Shown here: one piece after another, positions 46,301-54,522 of the stretch
Layout: each line of letters starts with the position of its first letter
Numbering within the stretch: position 1 is the first letter of the stretch
NCBI GenBank assembly: GCA_036941025.1
Contig: JAYMNP010000001.1
Coordinates: forward strand, 2,068,501 to 2,132,500
Direction of reading: 5' to 3'
Origin: Lachnospiraceae bacterium JLR.KK002
GTDB lineage: Bacteria > Bacillota > Clostridia > Lachnospirales > Lachnospiraceae
Length of the DNA: 64,000 nucleotides
Notes under the pieces: generated by a model
The model's input: only the letters and a program-made list of their open reading frames with translations
What the model was told of the DNA's origin: nothing
The model's database searches: none
Made by a program: the position numbers and the translations under genes

Positions 46301-46669
46301 TTAATAATCAGCAATCCCTTCAATTTCATAAAGCAGACGTAAATGCTCAGGATTAAATCGAAGTGCTATGCACTGCATAGATGTCTTAATAATACTTGTA
46401 TTTCTTAAAATTTGAATATATACATTTTTAAGTGGCTTTTCATTTGTTTTTTTTATTTCCTTTATTAATTTAATGGTTTCAACAAATAGGTTGGATTTAA
46501 ATCTTTCTGGTATATTTTCTGAACACGATACCGCTTTCTTCAAGGCTTTTTCAATATCTTTAATCGTATACCATATTTCATCAAAACCCATATCTTCATA
46601 TGTAAAAACCTTTGGTATATTTATATCTATATCATCTAATGCTAAATAATATTGAACCCAACTATTGTA
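46301..46669 (-). pseudogene. DUF4365 gene, 3' part (split by IS630)
   Basis: The frame is open from the IS boundary and reads NSWVQYYLALDDIDINIPKV before an internal ATG at 46591 that leaves 96 residues. The joined gene with the 5' part matches the usual C-terminal helical region following the DUF4365 domain. Simple removal of the IS plus one TA leaves the two parts one base out of frame. Confidence 0.65.
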
Positions 46670-46704
46670 CTGACCTGTTGATATTTAGCATTACTACCAC
46701 CTCA

Positions 46705-47337
46705 TCAAGAGGCAGCAGTAAATACAGGGTATAAGGAACTGAGCTTTATTCTGGCATCAGTAGTCCGGAACTGCCAGTTGACCTTTGCCGCCACTGTATT
46801 CCGCTCCGTTTCCCATGCGGACAGTTCTTTGCGTAACAGTCCTGTTTCAGCGATGCGGCGGCTGAGACATTGCCTGGTCATTACATTAAGCTCTATTTCT
46901 GCAATGTCCAGCCAGCTCCCATGCTTTGGCGTATAATGTATCTCCAATTTTTTTATGATGCGTCTTGCTTCTTCAGGCGGATACCGTTTGTACAGGGAAG
47001 CTGCTTTATGTGTGTTCAGATTATCCATCACAAGGACGATCTTCTCGGCATCAGGGTACATGATGTCCACCAGATACCTGATTTCCTCTGCCCAGTCGAC
47101 GGCTGTACGGTGTTCCCGGACACTCACATGGTGCATCCCTCCGAGCGGTTCCACGAAGGCAAAGATGCTGACCGTACCATTGCGGACATATTCCGAATCG
47201 GTTTTCCGGTCACTTCCGGGAATCATTGGCAAAGGCTCCCTGGACTCTCCCAAAAGCTGATATGGTTTTTCGTCCATACACACAACCGGACGATTTTCAT
47301 CATAGGGGCGTTCGTAAACATCAGGGATATCCTCCAT
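46705..47337 (-). CDS. IS630 transposase, catalytic part (frame 2)
   Basis: 210 residues from an internal ATG; the frame is open upstream through RPHKNDYWCIPSKEDPEF to the poly-A site. DDE motifs are VVCMDEKPYQLL (D), KIVLVMDNLNTHKAASLY (D) and IHYTPKHGSWLDIAEIEL (E). It needs a -1 shift from frame 1 to be made as one protein. Confidence 0.85.
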   Translation of the reverse strand: MEDIPDVYERPYDENRPVVCMDEKPYQLLGESREPLPMIPGSDRKTDSEYVRNGTVSIFAFVEPLGGMHHVSVREHRTAVDWAEEIRYLVDIMYPDAEKIVLVMDNLNTHKAASLYKRYPPEEARRIIKKLEIHYTPKHGSWLDIAEIELNVMTRQCLSRRIAETGLLRKELSAWETERNTVAAKVNWQFRTTDARIKLSSLYPVFTAAS

Positions 47338-47342
47338 GCAGG

Positions 47343-47861
47343 CTATGAATTCCGGGTCTTCTTTTGACGGGATGCACCAGTAGTCGTTTTTGTGAGGTCG
47401 AAGTTTGTTTTTTTTAGGGCATTGCGGATTGCCTCCCTGCCCACAGGGGTTTCCAGAACCACTTTGGATTTTTCCTCAAGCAGACGGATTGTCCACCGGG
47501 AGTGCCCTTCTGGAACGGGGCCGCAGGCAAGTTCAATCAGCCGGGCCTCTGTACGCCCGTCAACCTTGCGCCTTGCATTATCTGAATTTATGTTCCTTTT
47601 AAATTCAGTAACTGCGTCAATGCCGCCATTGATGTATTTCGTCACAGTATTGGTGACGGTTGCCATACAGACACCATTGGACTTTGCGCTTTGTTCATGA
47701 GTTAAAACTTTTCCATGCGCCTCGTCCAGATCAAGAATAACCTGGCATCTGCTGCGGATAGTTTTTGAAGTTTCCTTCTTACGGATAACAGATTTCAACT
47801 TTCTAAATTCTTCTTCTGTGAGATGGATATTATACTTTTTAGGTCTTGCCATAGGAATCAC
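47343..47861 (-). CDS. IS630 transposase, DNA-binding part (frame 1)
   Basis: 172 residues, probably from MARPKKYN (ATG at 47852). It carries the helix-turn-helix pair of IS630 enzymes (VLTHEQSAKSNGVCMATVTN). Near its end CTA AAA AAA ACA contains an A AAA AAA slippery heptamer within A8; a -1 slip there joins it to the catalytic frame. Confidence 0.85.
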   Translation of the reverse strand: MIPMARPKKYNIHLTEEEFRKLKSVIRKKETSKTIRSRCQVILDLDEAHGKVLTHEQSAKSNGVCMATVTNTVTKYINGGIDAVTEFKRNINSDNARRKVDGRTEARLIELACGPVPEGHSRWTIRLLEEKSKVVLETPVGREAIRNALKKTNFDLTKTTTGASRQKKTRNS

Positions 47862-47933
47862 CGCCGTTTCTTTTATTATATATCAAAACAGCTGTGGTTA
47901 CCAGAATTATTTGATTAAATATCAACAGGTCAG

Positions 47934-48416
47934 TACACTATGCTCGAATTTTGGGAATTTAGCTATATATTCTAAATGTTCTATTCGTTTTTCTAAGTCT
48001 AAAATATTATCTTTAGGAAAATAAATAGTATTTGTATCTTGTTTTCTCCAAGTGGGATTATCAAATTGCAATCGAACCCGGATATATTCCTGTAACCAAA
48101 CATAGTAACATTGTTGAGGGTTGGTAATAGATACATAAACGAGTATTAATGGTGTTGTAAACATTTCTGCATATTGCAATTCCTTTGTTTTCAATGAAAA
48201 CCTCGGATTATTAGTGTCAATTTCCTTTTCTGTTCCTTTTATTTGAAGTAAAAGAAATTCACTGGTTACATATTCATTTTCAAATCGTTCGACCATTTTA
48301 TCAATTCCAAAATCACGTCCTGTTAAGTCACGTATTTCCCAATTACGATTAAATTTACTTGATACTATTTTACATGCCTCTGAATCTATCTCATGTTGTA
48401 AAATTCTATGTGACAA
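47934..48416 (-). pseudogene. DUF4365 gene, 5' part (split by IS630)
   Basis: About 160 residues from a TTG at 48416, then interrupted after KFPKFEHS. RDLTGRDFGIDKMVERF followed by FLLLQIKGTEK is the DUF4365 nuclease-like signature (D...E...QxK). DUF4365 proteins are restriction-endonuclease-like and frequent in defence islands. It is codirectional with the displaced AbiGi gene, about 150 bases downstream in the pre-insertion arrangement. Confidence 0.7.
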
Positions 48417-48666
48417 CCTAATTTCTGATATTTTCAGCCTTCCTTTTTATTGAAAATAGTAAATTATTTCAGAATAAAAATTTTTTACTTTCTACCAATT
48501 GTTTTGATAAATCTCAATTATAACACTCATTATACTTTATAAATGCAAAAATATCAACTTACATAAACTGTAACACAACCATTGAGAAAAAATAATATAT
48601 CCTTTCAGCTATGTAAAAGCTGGCATCAGCTCCACGCCAACACCGTCCCTTTCCTCGGTCAGTCCG
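48417..48666. other. Intergenic, with second copy of an 18-base direct repeat
   Basis: No gene. Bases 48601-48618 (CCTTTCAGCTATGTAAAA) match 32601-32618. Just downstream the minus strand reads GFYNGLTEERDGVGVELMPA in the frame next to the end of the 48667-48996 gene, a possible frameshifted tail. Confidence 0.35.
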
Positions 48667-48996
48667 TTATAAAATCCCTGCCTTTTTCAGATACCCTACA
48701 CTGTCATAACAGCCACGGAAGTAAACCAACTGCATCTCCATATCCGTAAGTTTGTTCCTAAGCTCCATCACTTTAATAAGTGCGGCACATTCTTCCTCGG
48801 ACAGTTTCGCCGATGTTTCCGTATCAAACACGCCTAAAACTTTCGGATATTTCTCATAAAGACTCTCAATCTCGACTCTTATGGCACGGTATTCCTCATT
48901 TTCTCTGAACAGCTTTGCCATGACAGAGCCGAGGTATTCATTAAAGATATTGCTATGGACATCTACAAAAGTTTCAAATCTGAACGCATCAGACAT
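48667..48996 (-). CDS. Small helical protein of conjugative elements
   Basis: 109 residues, not assigned to a named family. Mostly helical with LSEEECAALIKVMELRNKLTDMEMQL and a C-terminal YDSVGYLKKAGIL. Start after GTCGGAGGTGAGGAAGA. I recall similar small proteins in Lachnospiraceae conjugative transposons. Its upstream region is cut by an IS 43 bases before the ATG. Confidence 0.6.
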   Translation of the reverse strand: MSDAFRFETFVDVHSNIFNEYLGSVMAKLFRENEEYRAIRVEIESLYEKYPKVLGVFDTETSAKLSEEECAALIKVMELRNKLTDMEMQLVYFRGCYDSVGYLKKAGIL

Positions 48997-49039
48997 TCTT
49001 CCTCACCTCCGACTCTTTATTATCGCCATTTACTATATT

Positions 49040-50508
49040 ACACCACTTTACAACTTTTCCATAAAAAAAATGTCATACAGGACTTTCTGATGTATAATAA
49101 GTTTGCAAACAAAAAAATACGAAAGAAAGTGATCCTGTACGACAGACTTATTATACAACGAAAAAACTATAATTGGTAGACTTTATCATTATTTTTACAT
49201 TTATTTTGAGGCTTGTTCCATTCCTACAGCCGAGACATTGGTCCTGCTCCTGCTGTCCATACTGACACTGGAGTCAGCGGATTCCATCCGTTTCCTTTAC
49301 AGACATTTCCTGTCAAAGCTAACAGATAAATCCCTGAATGCCTTTTACTATGCCTGCTCCTATGCCAAAGTGGATTATTCCAGGTTTATGAATGCAACAG
49401 CATCTATGGCATTGAAACTAATCCCGAAATCCTTAGAGACGCAGCCCGTTTTTTTATGCATGGATGATACCATTGTTCCCAAATATGGAAAGAAATTTGA
49501 GGATGTCTCAAAACTCTTTGACCATTCCGCGCACAACGGCAGCGGCTACCTGAATGGGCACTGCTTTGTAAGTGTCATGCTCTGTGTGCCAATGTGGGAT
49601 AAAGGCAAGATTGTTTACCAGGCGTTTCCGCTTTCCTACCGTATGTGGCAGAAAGAAGAGTCAAAATTAAAGCTGGCTGCTTCCATGGTACGCCAGGCCA
49701 TGCCTGAATTACAGGAAAAGGCGAATGTCATTATCCTATGCGACAGCTGGTATACAAAAGGGGATCTGGTTTCTGTCGTGGATGAATACCCAAACCTTGG
49801 CCTAATCGGAAATGCAAGGTATGACTCTGTCCTTTATGACCTTGCCCCGCAGCCGACCGGAAAAAGGGGCAGGCCTGCAAAACATGGGAAACGTCTTTCG
49901 GCGGAAAAAGATTTTACACTTTCGGATGAAAAAATAGGCGGTTATTATATTGGGATGCGCCGTGTCCTTACAAATATTTTCGGCACAAGGGAAGTTTTTG
50001 CCTATGTGACAGCCACAGAGAAGGAAGGCGGTTCCAGGCGCCTGTTCTTCAGTACGGTTTTCCCCACACAGCTGCAGATTTTTTGTGCATGGCAGGAAAA
50101 GACCCCCCTGAACCAGACGGGGAGTGCATGGATGGATTACATCCCCTTGTTCCTGTACTCATTCAGATGGAAGATAGAAGTCAGCTATTACGAACAGAAA
50201 ACCTTCTGGTCACTATGCAGCTATATGGTGCGCAGCCGGAAAGGGATTGAAATGCTGGTTAATCTGATCAACATAGCTTATTGTGCGATGAAACTGCTGC
50301 CATATCAGGATGAAGCATTTTCAAAGTACCGTAGGGAAAGCGCACAGGATTTCAGGTTTGTGCTCAGCGAGCGGATCAGGCAGGAGGTATTTTTTGCCAC
50401 TTTCGTGAAAAAGAGCGAAAGTATAATAAAATCATCTGCCCTTATGAGAGCCTTAAAATACCTTGTTCAGCAAAAGGAGCGCTATTTATAATAGTTGTAA
50501 AGTGGTGT
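49040..50508 (+). mobile_element. IS4/IS701-like element, 1469 bp
   Basis: Inverted ends ACACCACTTTACAACT and AGTTGTAAAGTGGTGT, with the 5-bp duplication ATATT at 49035-49039 and 50509-50513. It separates the small gene at 48667-48996 from the type I toxin locus. Confidence 0.9.
49238..50491 (+). CDS. DDE transposase of the IS4/IS701-like element
   Basis: 417 residues from a TTG at 49238; the frame is open upstream to about 49130 (GACLLYNEK-like sequence without ATG, GTG or TTG), so the true start is uncertain. FLCMDDTIVPKYGKKFEDVS gives the first acid, VIILCDSWYTKGDL the second, and SFRWKIEVSYYEQKTFW the glutamate. Ends RSRKGIEMLVNLINIAYCAM. Confidence 0.85.
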   Translation: MVLLLLSILTLESADSIRFLYRHFLSKLTDKSLNAFYYACSYAKVDYSRFMNATASMALKLIPKSLETQPVFLCMDDTIVPKYGKKFEDVSKLFDHSAHNGSGYLNGHCFVSVMLCVPMWDKGKIVYQAFPLSYRMWQKEESKLKLAASMVRQAMPELQEKANVIILCDSWYTKGDLVSVVDEYPNLGLIGNARYDSVLYDLAPQPTGKRGRPAKHGKRLSAEKDFTLSDEKIGGYYIGMRRVLTNIFGTREVFAYVTATEKEGGSRRLFFSTVFPTQLQIFCAWQEKTPLNQTGSAWMDYIPLFLYSFRWKIEVSYYEQKTFWSLCSYMVRSRKGIEMLVNLINIAYCAMKLLPYQDEAFSKYRRESAQDFRFVLSERIRQEVFFATFVKKSESIIKSSALMRALKYLVQQKERYL

Positions 50509-50534
50509 ATATTACTCAATGATAGGAAAACAAA

Positions 50535-50563
50535 TTGCCGAATACCTTAAAATATGCTATAAT
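50535..50563 (+). promoter_or_regulatory. Promoter of the type I toxin mRNA
   Basis: TTGCCG (50535-50540), 17-base spacer, TATAAT (50558-50563). Transcription would start near 50570, giving a leader of about 65 bases before the toxin ATG. Confidence 0.8.
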
Positions 50564-50633
50564 TCGTAAATGGAGCAGCCGTGTTACAAGGTGGTAGCCT
50601 CCCTAACTTCACAGAAGACGGGAGGCGATGCAT

Positions 50634-50732
50634 ATGAGTACATACGAAGTTTTAAGCCTGTTATTTTTTGGTGGTTCGTTTCTCGTTGCATTGCTTGCCT
50701 ATTTAGACAATAGGAACAACAAGCGAAAATAA
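50634..50732 (+). CDS. Small membrane (holin-like) type I toxin
   Basis: 32 residues, MSTYEVLSLLFFGGSFLVAL then LAYLDNRNNKRK: one membrane helix and a basic tail, the form of the TxpA/BsrG/Fst and putative holin-like toxins of Firmicutes. Ribosome site GGGAGGCGATGCAT. It has a strong promoter 70 bases upstream and a convergent promoter beyond its terminator, the standard type I arrangement. Too short for most gene callers. Confidence 0.85.
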   Translation: MSTYEVLSLLFFGGSFLVALLAYLDNRNNKRK

Positions 50733-50774
50733 ATAAGCCTACCTTGTAATCTTGCCGGATGCAGGTAGGCTTAT
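50733..50774. terminator. Shared bidirectional terminator
   Basis: ATAAGCCTACCT and AGGTAGGCTTAT arms with an 18-base loop lie between the convergent toxin and antitoxin transcripts. Confidence 0.8.
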
Positions 50775-50820
50775 ATAGCTATTTGCGGAGGCTAACCACT
50801 TTGTGGGCGGCTGCTCCTTT
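50733..50820 (-). ncRNA. Candidate antisense RNA antitoxin
   Basis: A minus-strand promoter TTGAAT (50854-50849), 17-base spacer, TATATT (50831-50826) would start an RNA near 50818 running into the shared terminator and the toxin 3' end. Its first 31 bases (50817-50787) and those of the toxin mRNA (50572-50602) share GGAGCAGCCG at the 5' side and AGCCTCC at the 3' side, so the RNAs carry common repeat elements as in Fst RNAI/RNAII. Confidence 0.7.
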
Positions 50821-50884
50821 CCTATAATATAACATTTCTATATCTGAAATTCAACATTCTTTTTTTGAATCTCGGCAGATTATC

Positions 50885-51211
50885 TCATATCATATTAAAA
50901 TGCCTAAACGCCGCCATAATCGCTTTTTCTTTCTCCGGCGGGCATTGCGGTACACGGCTTTTATTTTCGCCTACATTGTAATTCAGACGTTTCTCAATAC
51001 CGCATTTATCTTTTATCTGTGCTACATACAGTGACGATACCTTTAAACCATACTCTGATTTTATCCATTCTTTGATTTCTGTATAGGTTGCACAGCCTTT
51101 GACATCCTTCAGATATTCATTATCTTTCGGCTCATAATCAACATAAGCATAGACTGTTTCAGCAGTGTTACTATTTCCTACCCAAAAGGACGCACGTCTC
51201 AACATGTTCAC
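50885..51211 (-). CDS. RlmD/RumA-type C-terminal fragment at the element boundary
   Basis: The frame from 51211 overlaps the recombinase end. From residue about 20 on, AYVDYEPKDNEYLKDVKG, then ATYTEIKEWIKSEYGLKVSS and QCPPEKEKAI...FNMI, matches what I recall as the C-terminal extension of clostridial 23S rRNA (uracil-5-)-methyltransferases. No catalytic domain is present. Recombinases of this group insert in rlmD, and such tails flank them. It may be host gene remnant or a carried replacement tail. Confidence 0.55.
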   Translation of the reverse strand: MNMLRRASFWVGNSNTAETVYAYVDYEPKDNEYLKDVKGCATYTEIKEWIKSEYGLKVSSLYVAQIKDKCGIEKRLNYNVGENKSRVPQCPPEKEKAIMAAFRHFNMI

Positions 51212-52847
51212 CGTTGTCCAAACCTATACTTAAATCATTTTCAATAATCGGCAGCTTAAACCGAATTGATTTAAGCCACTGACCATTGGGTTTGCGTTCC
51301 TCATAAATCTGTATTTCTGCAATCAACGCTTCGATAAGCTGTCGCCGTTCCACATCGTTCATAGCGAAATACAATTTGTCAAAATAAATCAATACCTTGT
51401 AAATATTATCCCCTGTGATTTTCTCGGCTTCGATGGATGTCTTTTTGGCTCTGGCGTCCATCAACTGCGATTCCAGTTCTTCTATCTTATCATACATCCG
51501 ATAAAGCCTGTCATCAAGGTCTGCCTTTCTTCTGATATAATGTCTGTCATCGGGATTGAGGTTATCAATTTCCTCAATCAGCTTCGATTTGATGGCATAA
51601 TCTTGACGGAGCTGTTTTTCATAATTGGTTATCTCTTGGTCTATGGCGGTCGTATCAACTTTCATGTTGATTTTTTCCTGCATCATTGCCGCAAAATGGG
51701 GATTACTGACTAGCTTTACTATCACTTCGGCTACGGCATCGTCCAGAAGTTCTTCCCTTATCTGCTTTCTGTAATCGCATTTATGCCCCCGCTGCATACC
51801 ACGGTGTTTACACCCATAATAGAAGAAATCCTTGTATTTCGTTCCGTCCTTTTTGTATTTGATGCTCTTGTTCCCATACATCCCCGCTCCGCATATGGGA
51901 CACTTCACAATCCCAGAAAGCAGATGCGTCCGCTCGTTCTTTCCCTTATTGACGTGTTCATACTTCTTCGCCTGTGCAATCAGTTTTGCCTGCGCCGCAT
52001 TCCAGACATCTTCTGGGATAATCGCTTCATGCAGTCCGTCTACCAAAAGAAAATTTTCCTGCTCCACGAGATGGTATTCATTCCGTGTCCCGTGGACTTT
52101 TTCTGTTTTCCTGCGTCCATAAGCAATTTTACCGCAATAGACTGGATTTTTCAATATCAGTCGGACTAAGTGGGCATCAAAAAGAGGGTTCTTCCCATTC
52201 TGACGCTGTATCTTACGGATGCCGTGGTTTTCCAGATATTTTGAAATCCCATTTGAGCCAATATCCGTATTCACATACTGTTCATAGATGGTTCGGATTG
52301 CAACCGCTTCTTCTTCGTTAATTTCCAACTTGCCATTTACGAGCTGGTATCCATATGGCGCAAATCCGCCGTTCCATTTCCCCTCTCTGGCTTTCTGGAT
52401 TCTACCCTCCATTGTCTGGACACGGATATTCTCACGCTCAATTTCGGCTACCGCCGACAAAACGGAAATCATCAGCTTGCCCGCATCTTTGGATGAATCA
52501 ATCCCATCCTCCACGCAGATTAGGTTCACTCCGAAGTCCTGCATGACCTGCAAAGTGGAAAGGACGTCTGCCGCATTTCTCCCAAAACGGGATAACTTGA
52601 ATACCAAGACATAAGAAATGTTATCTTTTCCTGACTTTACATCCTCCATCATCTGTCTGAATTGCATCCGCCCTTCAATGGATTTGCCCGATTTCCCCGC
52701 ATCCTCATACTCGCCTACAATTTCATAGTCATTGAAATCTGCATACGCTTTCATCCTTGACCTCTGTGCGTCCAGTGAATAACCGTCAATCTGCATGGCG
52801 GTGGAAACCCTCTTATAAGTGTAAACCTTTATTCTTTCTTTGTTCAT
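51171..52847 (-). CDS. Large serine recombinase of the conjugative transposon
   Basis: 558 residues from the ATG at 52847 (AAAAGGAGTTGCTGATACT upstream). The nucleophile is Ser15 in VYTYKRVSTAMQIDGYSLD; VFKLSRFGRNAADVL follows. Zinc ribbon IVKCPICGAGMYGNK ... FYYGCKHRGMQRGHKC and a C-terminal coiled coil. The last residues, GEHVETCVLLGRK, equal an RlmD-like stretch, so the attachment site is at its 3' end. It directs integration of the element extending rightward. Confidence 0.92.
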   Translation of the reverse strand: MNKERIKVYTYKRVSTAMQIDGYSLDAQRSRMKAYADFNDYEIVGEYEDAGKSGKSIEGRMQFRQMMEDVKSGKDNISYVLVFKLSRFGRNAADVLSTLQVMQDFGVNLICVEDGIDSSKDAGKLMISVLSAVAEIERENIRVQTMEGRIQKAREGKWNGGFAPYGYQLVNGKLEINEEEAVAIRTIYEQYVNTDIGSNGISKYLENHGIRKIQRQNGKNPLFDAHLVRLILKNPVYCGKIAYGRRKTEKVHGTRNEYHLVEQENFLLVDGLHEAIIPEDVWNAAQAKLIAQAKKYEHVNKGKNERTHLLSGIVKCPICGAGMYGNKSIKYKKDGTKYKDFFYYGCKHRGMQRGHKCDYRKQIREELLDDAVAEVIVKLVSNPHFAAMMQEKINMKVDTTAIDQEITNYEKQLRQDYAIKSKLIEEIDNLNPDDRHYIRRKADLDDRLYRMYDKIEELESQLMDARAKKTSIEAEKITGDNIYKVLIYFDKLYFAMNDVERRQLIEALIAEIQIYEERKPNGQWLKSIRFKLPIIENDLSIGLDNGEHVETCVLLGRK

Positions 52848-52908
52848 AGTATCAGCAACTCCTTTTTTACCAAAACCGTGATATTTATTTTCTGCACTTA
52901 AAATTGTA

Positions 52909-53082
52909 TCAGCGATTCTCTGAAACAACAAATGTGCGATTTTGGTGAATATTAGAGTCGCTGTTATATTCTTTGTTATGACTGGCATCGGGCATACCGT
53001 CTATACCCAGTTCGGAAGCGTATTTTGCTATCAGATTTGCCAACAGGTCAGCTAATCCGTTCCACTCATCATCAATGAGCAT
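52909..53082 (-). CDS. Small conserved ORF between MazF and recombinase
   Basis: 57 residues from the ATG at 53082. LADLLANLIAKYASELGIDG is a helix similar to small proteins I recall in front of such recombinases. Function unknown. It begins 20 bases after the mazF-type stop and ends 61 bases before the recombinase start, so the three are likely cotranscribed. Confidence 0.55.
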   Translation of the reverse strand: MLIDDEWNGLADLLANLIAKYASELGIDGMPDASHNKEYNSDSNIHQNRTFVVSENR

Positions 53083-53101
53083 ATTCCGATACACCCCCCC
53101 T

Positions 53102-53458
53102 TTATTTCTTTGTCATGGCAAGGCTAATGGCAAGAGCCTTGTCAACCCTTGCCATTATATTATTGGGCATTGTACCCATATGGTTTTTAAGCCTTTGCTT
53201 ATCAATCGTCCGTATCTGTTCAAGCAGGATAATAGAATCCCTGTCAAGCCCCTCAACATCTTTTACCTCGGTATGTGTCGGCAGTTTTGCCTTTGTCTGC
53301 GTCTTGCCTGTGATTGCCGCAATAATGACTGTCGGGCTGTGGCTGTTGCCTATATCATTGGAAATGATAAGTACGGGTCTTGTTCCGCCCTGTTCTGAAC
53401 CAACAACGGGATTAAGCTCTGCGTAGAAAATATCGCCACGCTTAATAGTCCTATCCAT
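53102..53458 (-). CDS. PemK/MazF-family toxin
   Basis: 118 residues. [29 protein letters not shown] is the MazF N-terminal signature, with [20 protein letters not shown] and [13 protein letters not shown] following. MazF toxins cut mRNA at short sites. No MazE-like antitoxin precedes it: the 580 bases upstream hold no clear gene. It may be controlled by the small downstream protein, or act as a regulator of element transfer. Confidence 0.9.
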   Translation of the reverse strand: MDRTIKRGDIFYAELNPVVGSEQGGTRPVLIISNDIGNSHSPTVIIAAITGKTQTKAKLPTHTEVKDVEGLDRDSIILLEQIRTIDKQRLKNHMGTMPNNIMARVDKALAISLAMTKK

Positions 53459-54045
53459 AGTGTCTGACCTCCTATTTTGATTTAGGCAGGAATACCCTGC
53501 CTATGTAACAGCCAGACGCAAGGAAGCATTTAAGGTCGGGAGAATATAAAACAAACTCTGTTCCATTGACCGCCCTGCATCTGGCTTTATGATAAAAAGC
53601 ATTTTCTATTTGTCCCCGACACCCCGAAAATGCTGATGCGTTACAACGCAAGGGAAGTCACCAAACGGTCAGCAGCGAACTGACGCCACGGGAGTTGCAC
53701 CCCAACTGTCGGTCTGACAGAGCCGCCCCCATTGCCTGCGGCGGAGTGGTTACCGCTCGGACTGTGGCTGGACGGGAGTATCATTGTCCTCTTTGTGGGT
53801 CTTGGCGAAATCGGGAGCTGCCCGATATTTTCAGTCGGTGTTTTCCGCTTGCCGCCTTTCGGCGGGTCATGGCGTACCGCTGCACACGCTTACACTTATT
53901 ACAGCCACAAAGAGAATGTATTTGGTGAATGGATATTCGGTTGTCAAAGAGCCGTCCCGTTCCTGCCATAAAGCGAAACAGGTGAAAGGGCTTAAGCCCC
54001 TTCACCTGTTTGCTCACTCACCAAAGGCTACGTGTAGTGCAAATT
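53459..54045. other. Structured non-coding region between MazF and sigma-like gene
   Basis: No supported gene; a 79-codon frame at 53732-53971 has no start signal. Repeats include TCGGGGTGTCGGGGACAA-type G-rich blocks, AGTTGCACCCCAACT (53694-53708) and a strong hairpin CAGGTGAAAGGGGCTTAAG type at 53980-54010 that probably ends the sigma-gene transcript. Some of it could be an oriT-like or recombination region. Confidence 0.35.
53980..54010 (-). terminator. Hairpin downstream of sigma-like gene
   Basis: CAGGTGAAAGGG and CCCTTCACCTG-type arms with a short loop; on the minus strand it is followed by GCTTTATG rather than a T run, so termination is only likely. Confidence 0.5.
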
Positions 54046-54522
54046 TTAAAAAATCTTAAAATTCTTTTTCAGCTTTTCAACCGCAATATCCACGCTGAAT
54101 TTTACCGCCCTTTTCGTGCAGCCCTCCAACTTCGCAATCTGCTCATAGGTCAGCTCCCCGAAAAAGTACAGCTTCAGCCTGCGTCGCTGTACTTCGGGAA
54201 GTTCGGAAACCGCCCTATGTAGCTGCTCATATTCGATACTCTCCGAAACAATATCCTCAACCCGTTCTGCCTTATAAAAAGCTCTGTCATTCAGCGTTTC
54301 ATCGGTCAGCTCGGAGTGTTCAATGTGCCTGCTCACCCTGTTCAGATGGGATATGTCCTCAAGCTCAAATCTGTCAAACGTCTGATACAGCATTTCGTCA
54401 ATCTCAATATTCTGCTGCTTTCCACGCCCGTCCTTAAAAGAGAGGTAATAATGCCCCTCAGTTATCGTCAAAGTGTACGGGTTATACTTGTCCTTTTTTC
54501 GGTTTGGATGCTTTTCAAGCAT
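54046..54522 (-). CDS. Sigma-70-like regulatory protein
   Basis: 158 residues from the ATG at 54522 (TGGAGGAAATTACA upstream). The C-terminal AVSELPEVQRRRLKLYFFGELTYEQIAKLEGCTKRAV is a sigma region 4 helix-turn-helix. Related in form and leader to the gene at 38424-38849. Common in Tn1549/Tn5397-type elements, where it likely regulates transfer or cargo. Confidence 0.85.
   Translation of the reverse strand: MLEKHPNRKKDKYNPYTLTITEGHYYLSFKDGRGKQQNIEIDEMLYQTFDRFELEDISHLNRVSRHIEHSELTDETLNDRAFYKAERVEDIVSESIEYEQLHRAVSELPEVQRRRLKLYFFGELTYEQIAKLEGCTKRAVKFSVDIAVEKLKKNFKIF

Larger units (their letters stand above)
46670..47933 (-). mobile_element. IS630-type element, 1264 bp
   Basis: Inverted ends CTGACCTGTTGATATTTA and its complement, flanked by TA (46668-46669, 47934-47935), the standard IS630 target. 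Two overlapping transposase frames inside. Confidence 0.85.

Noticed and set aside
53732..53971. 79-codon plus-strand frame
   Set aside because: No ribosome site, unusual composition and antisense to the neighbouring operon direction; treated as non-coding.
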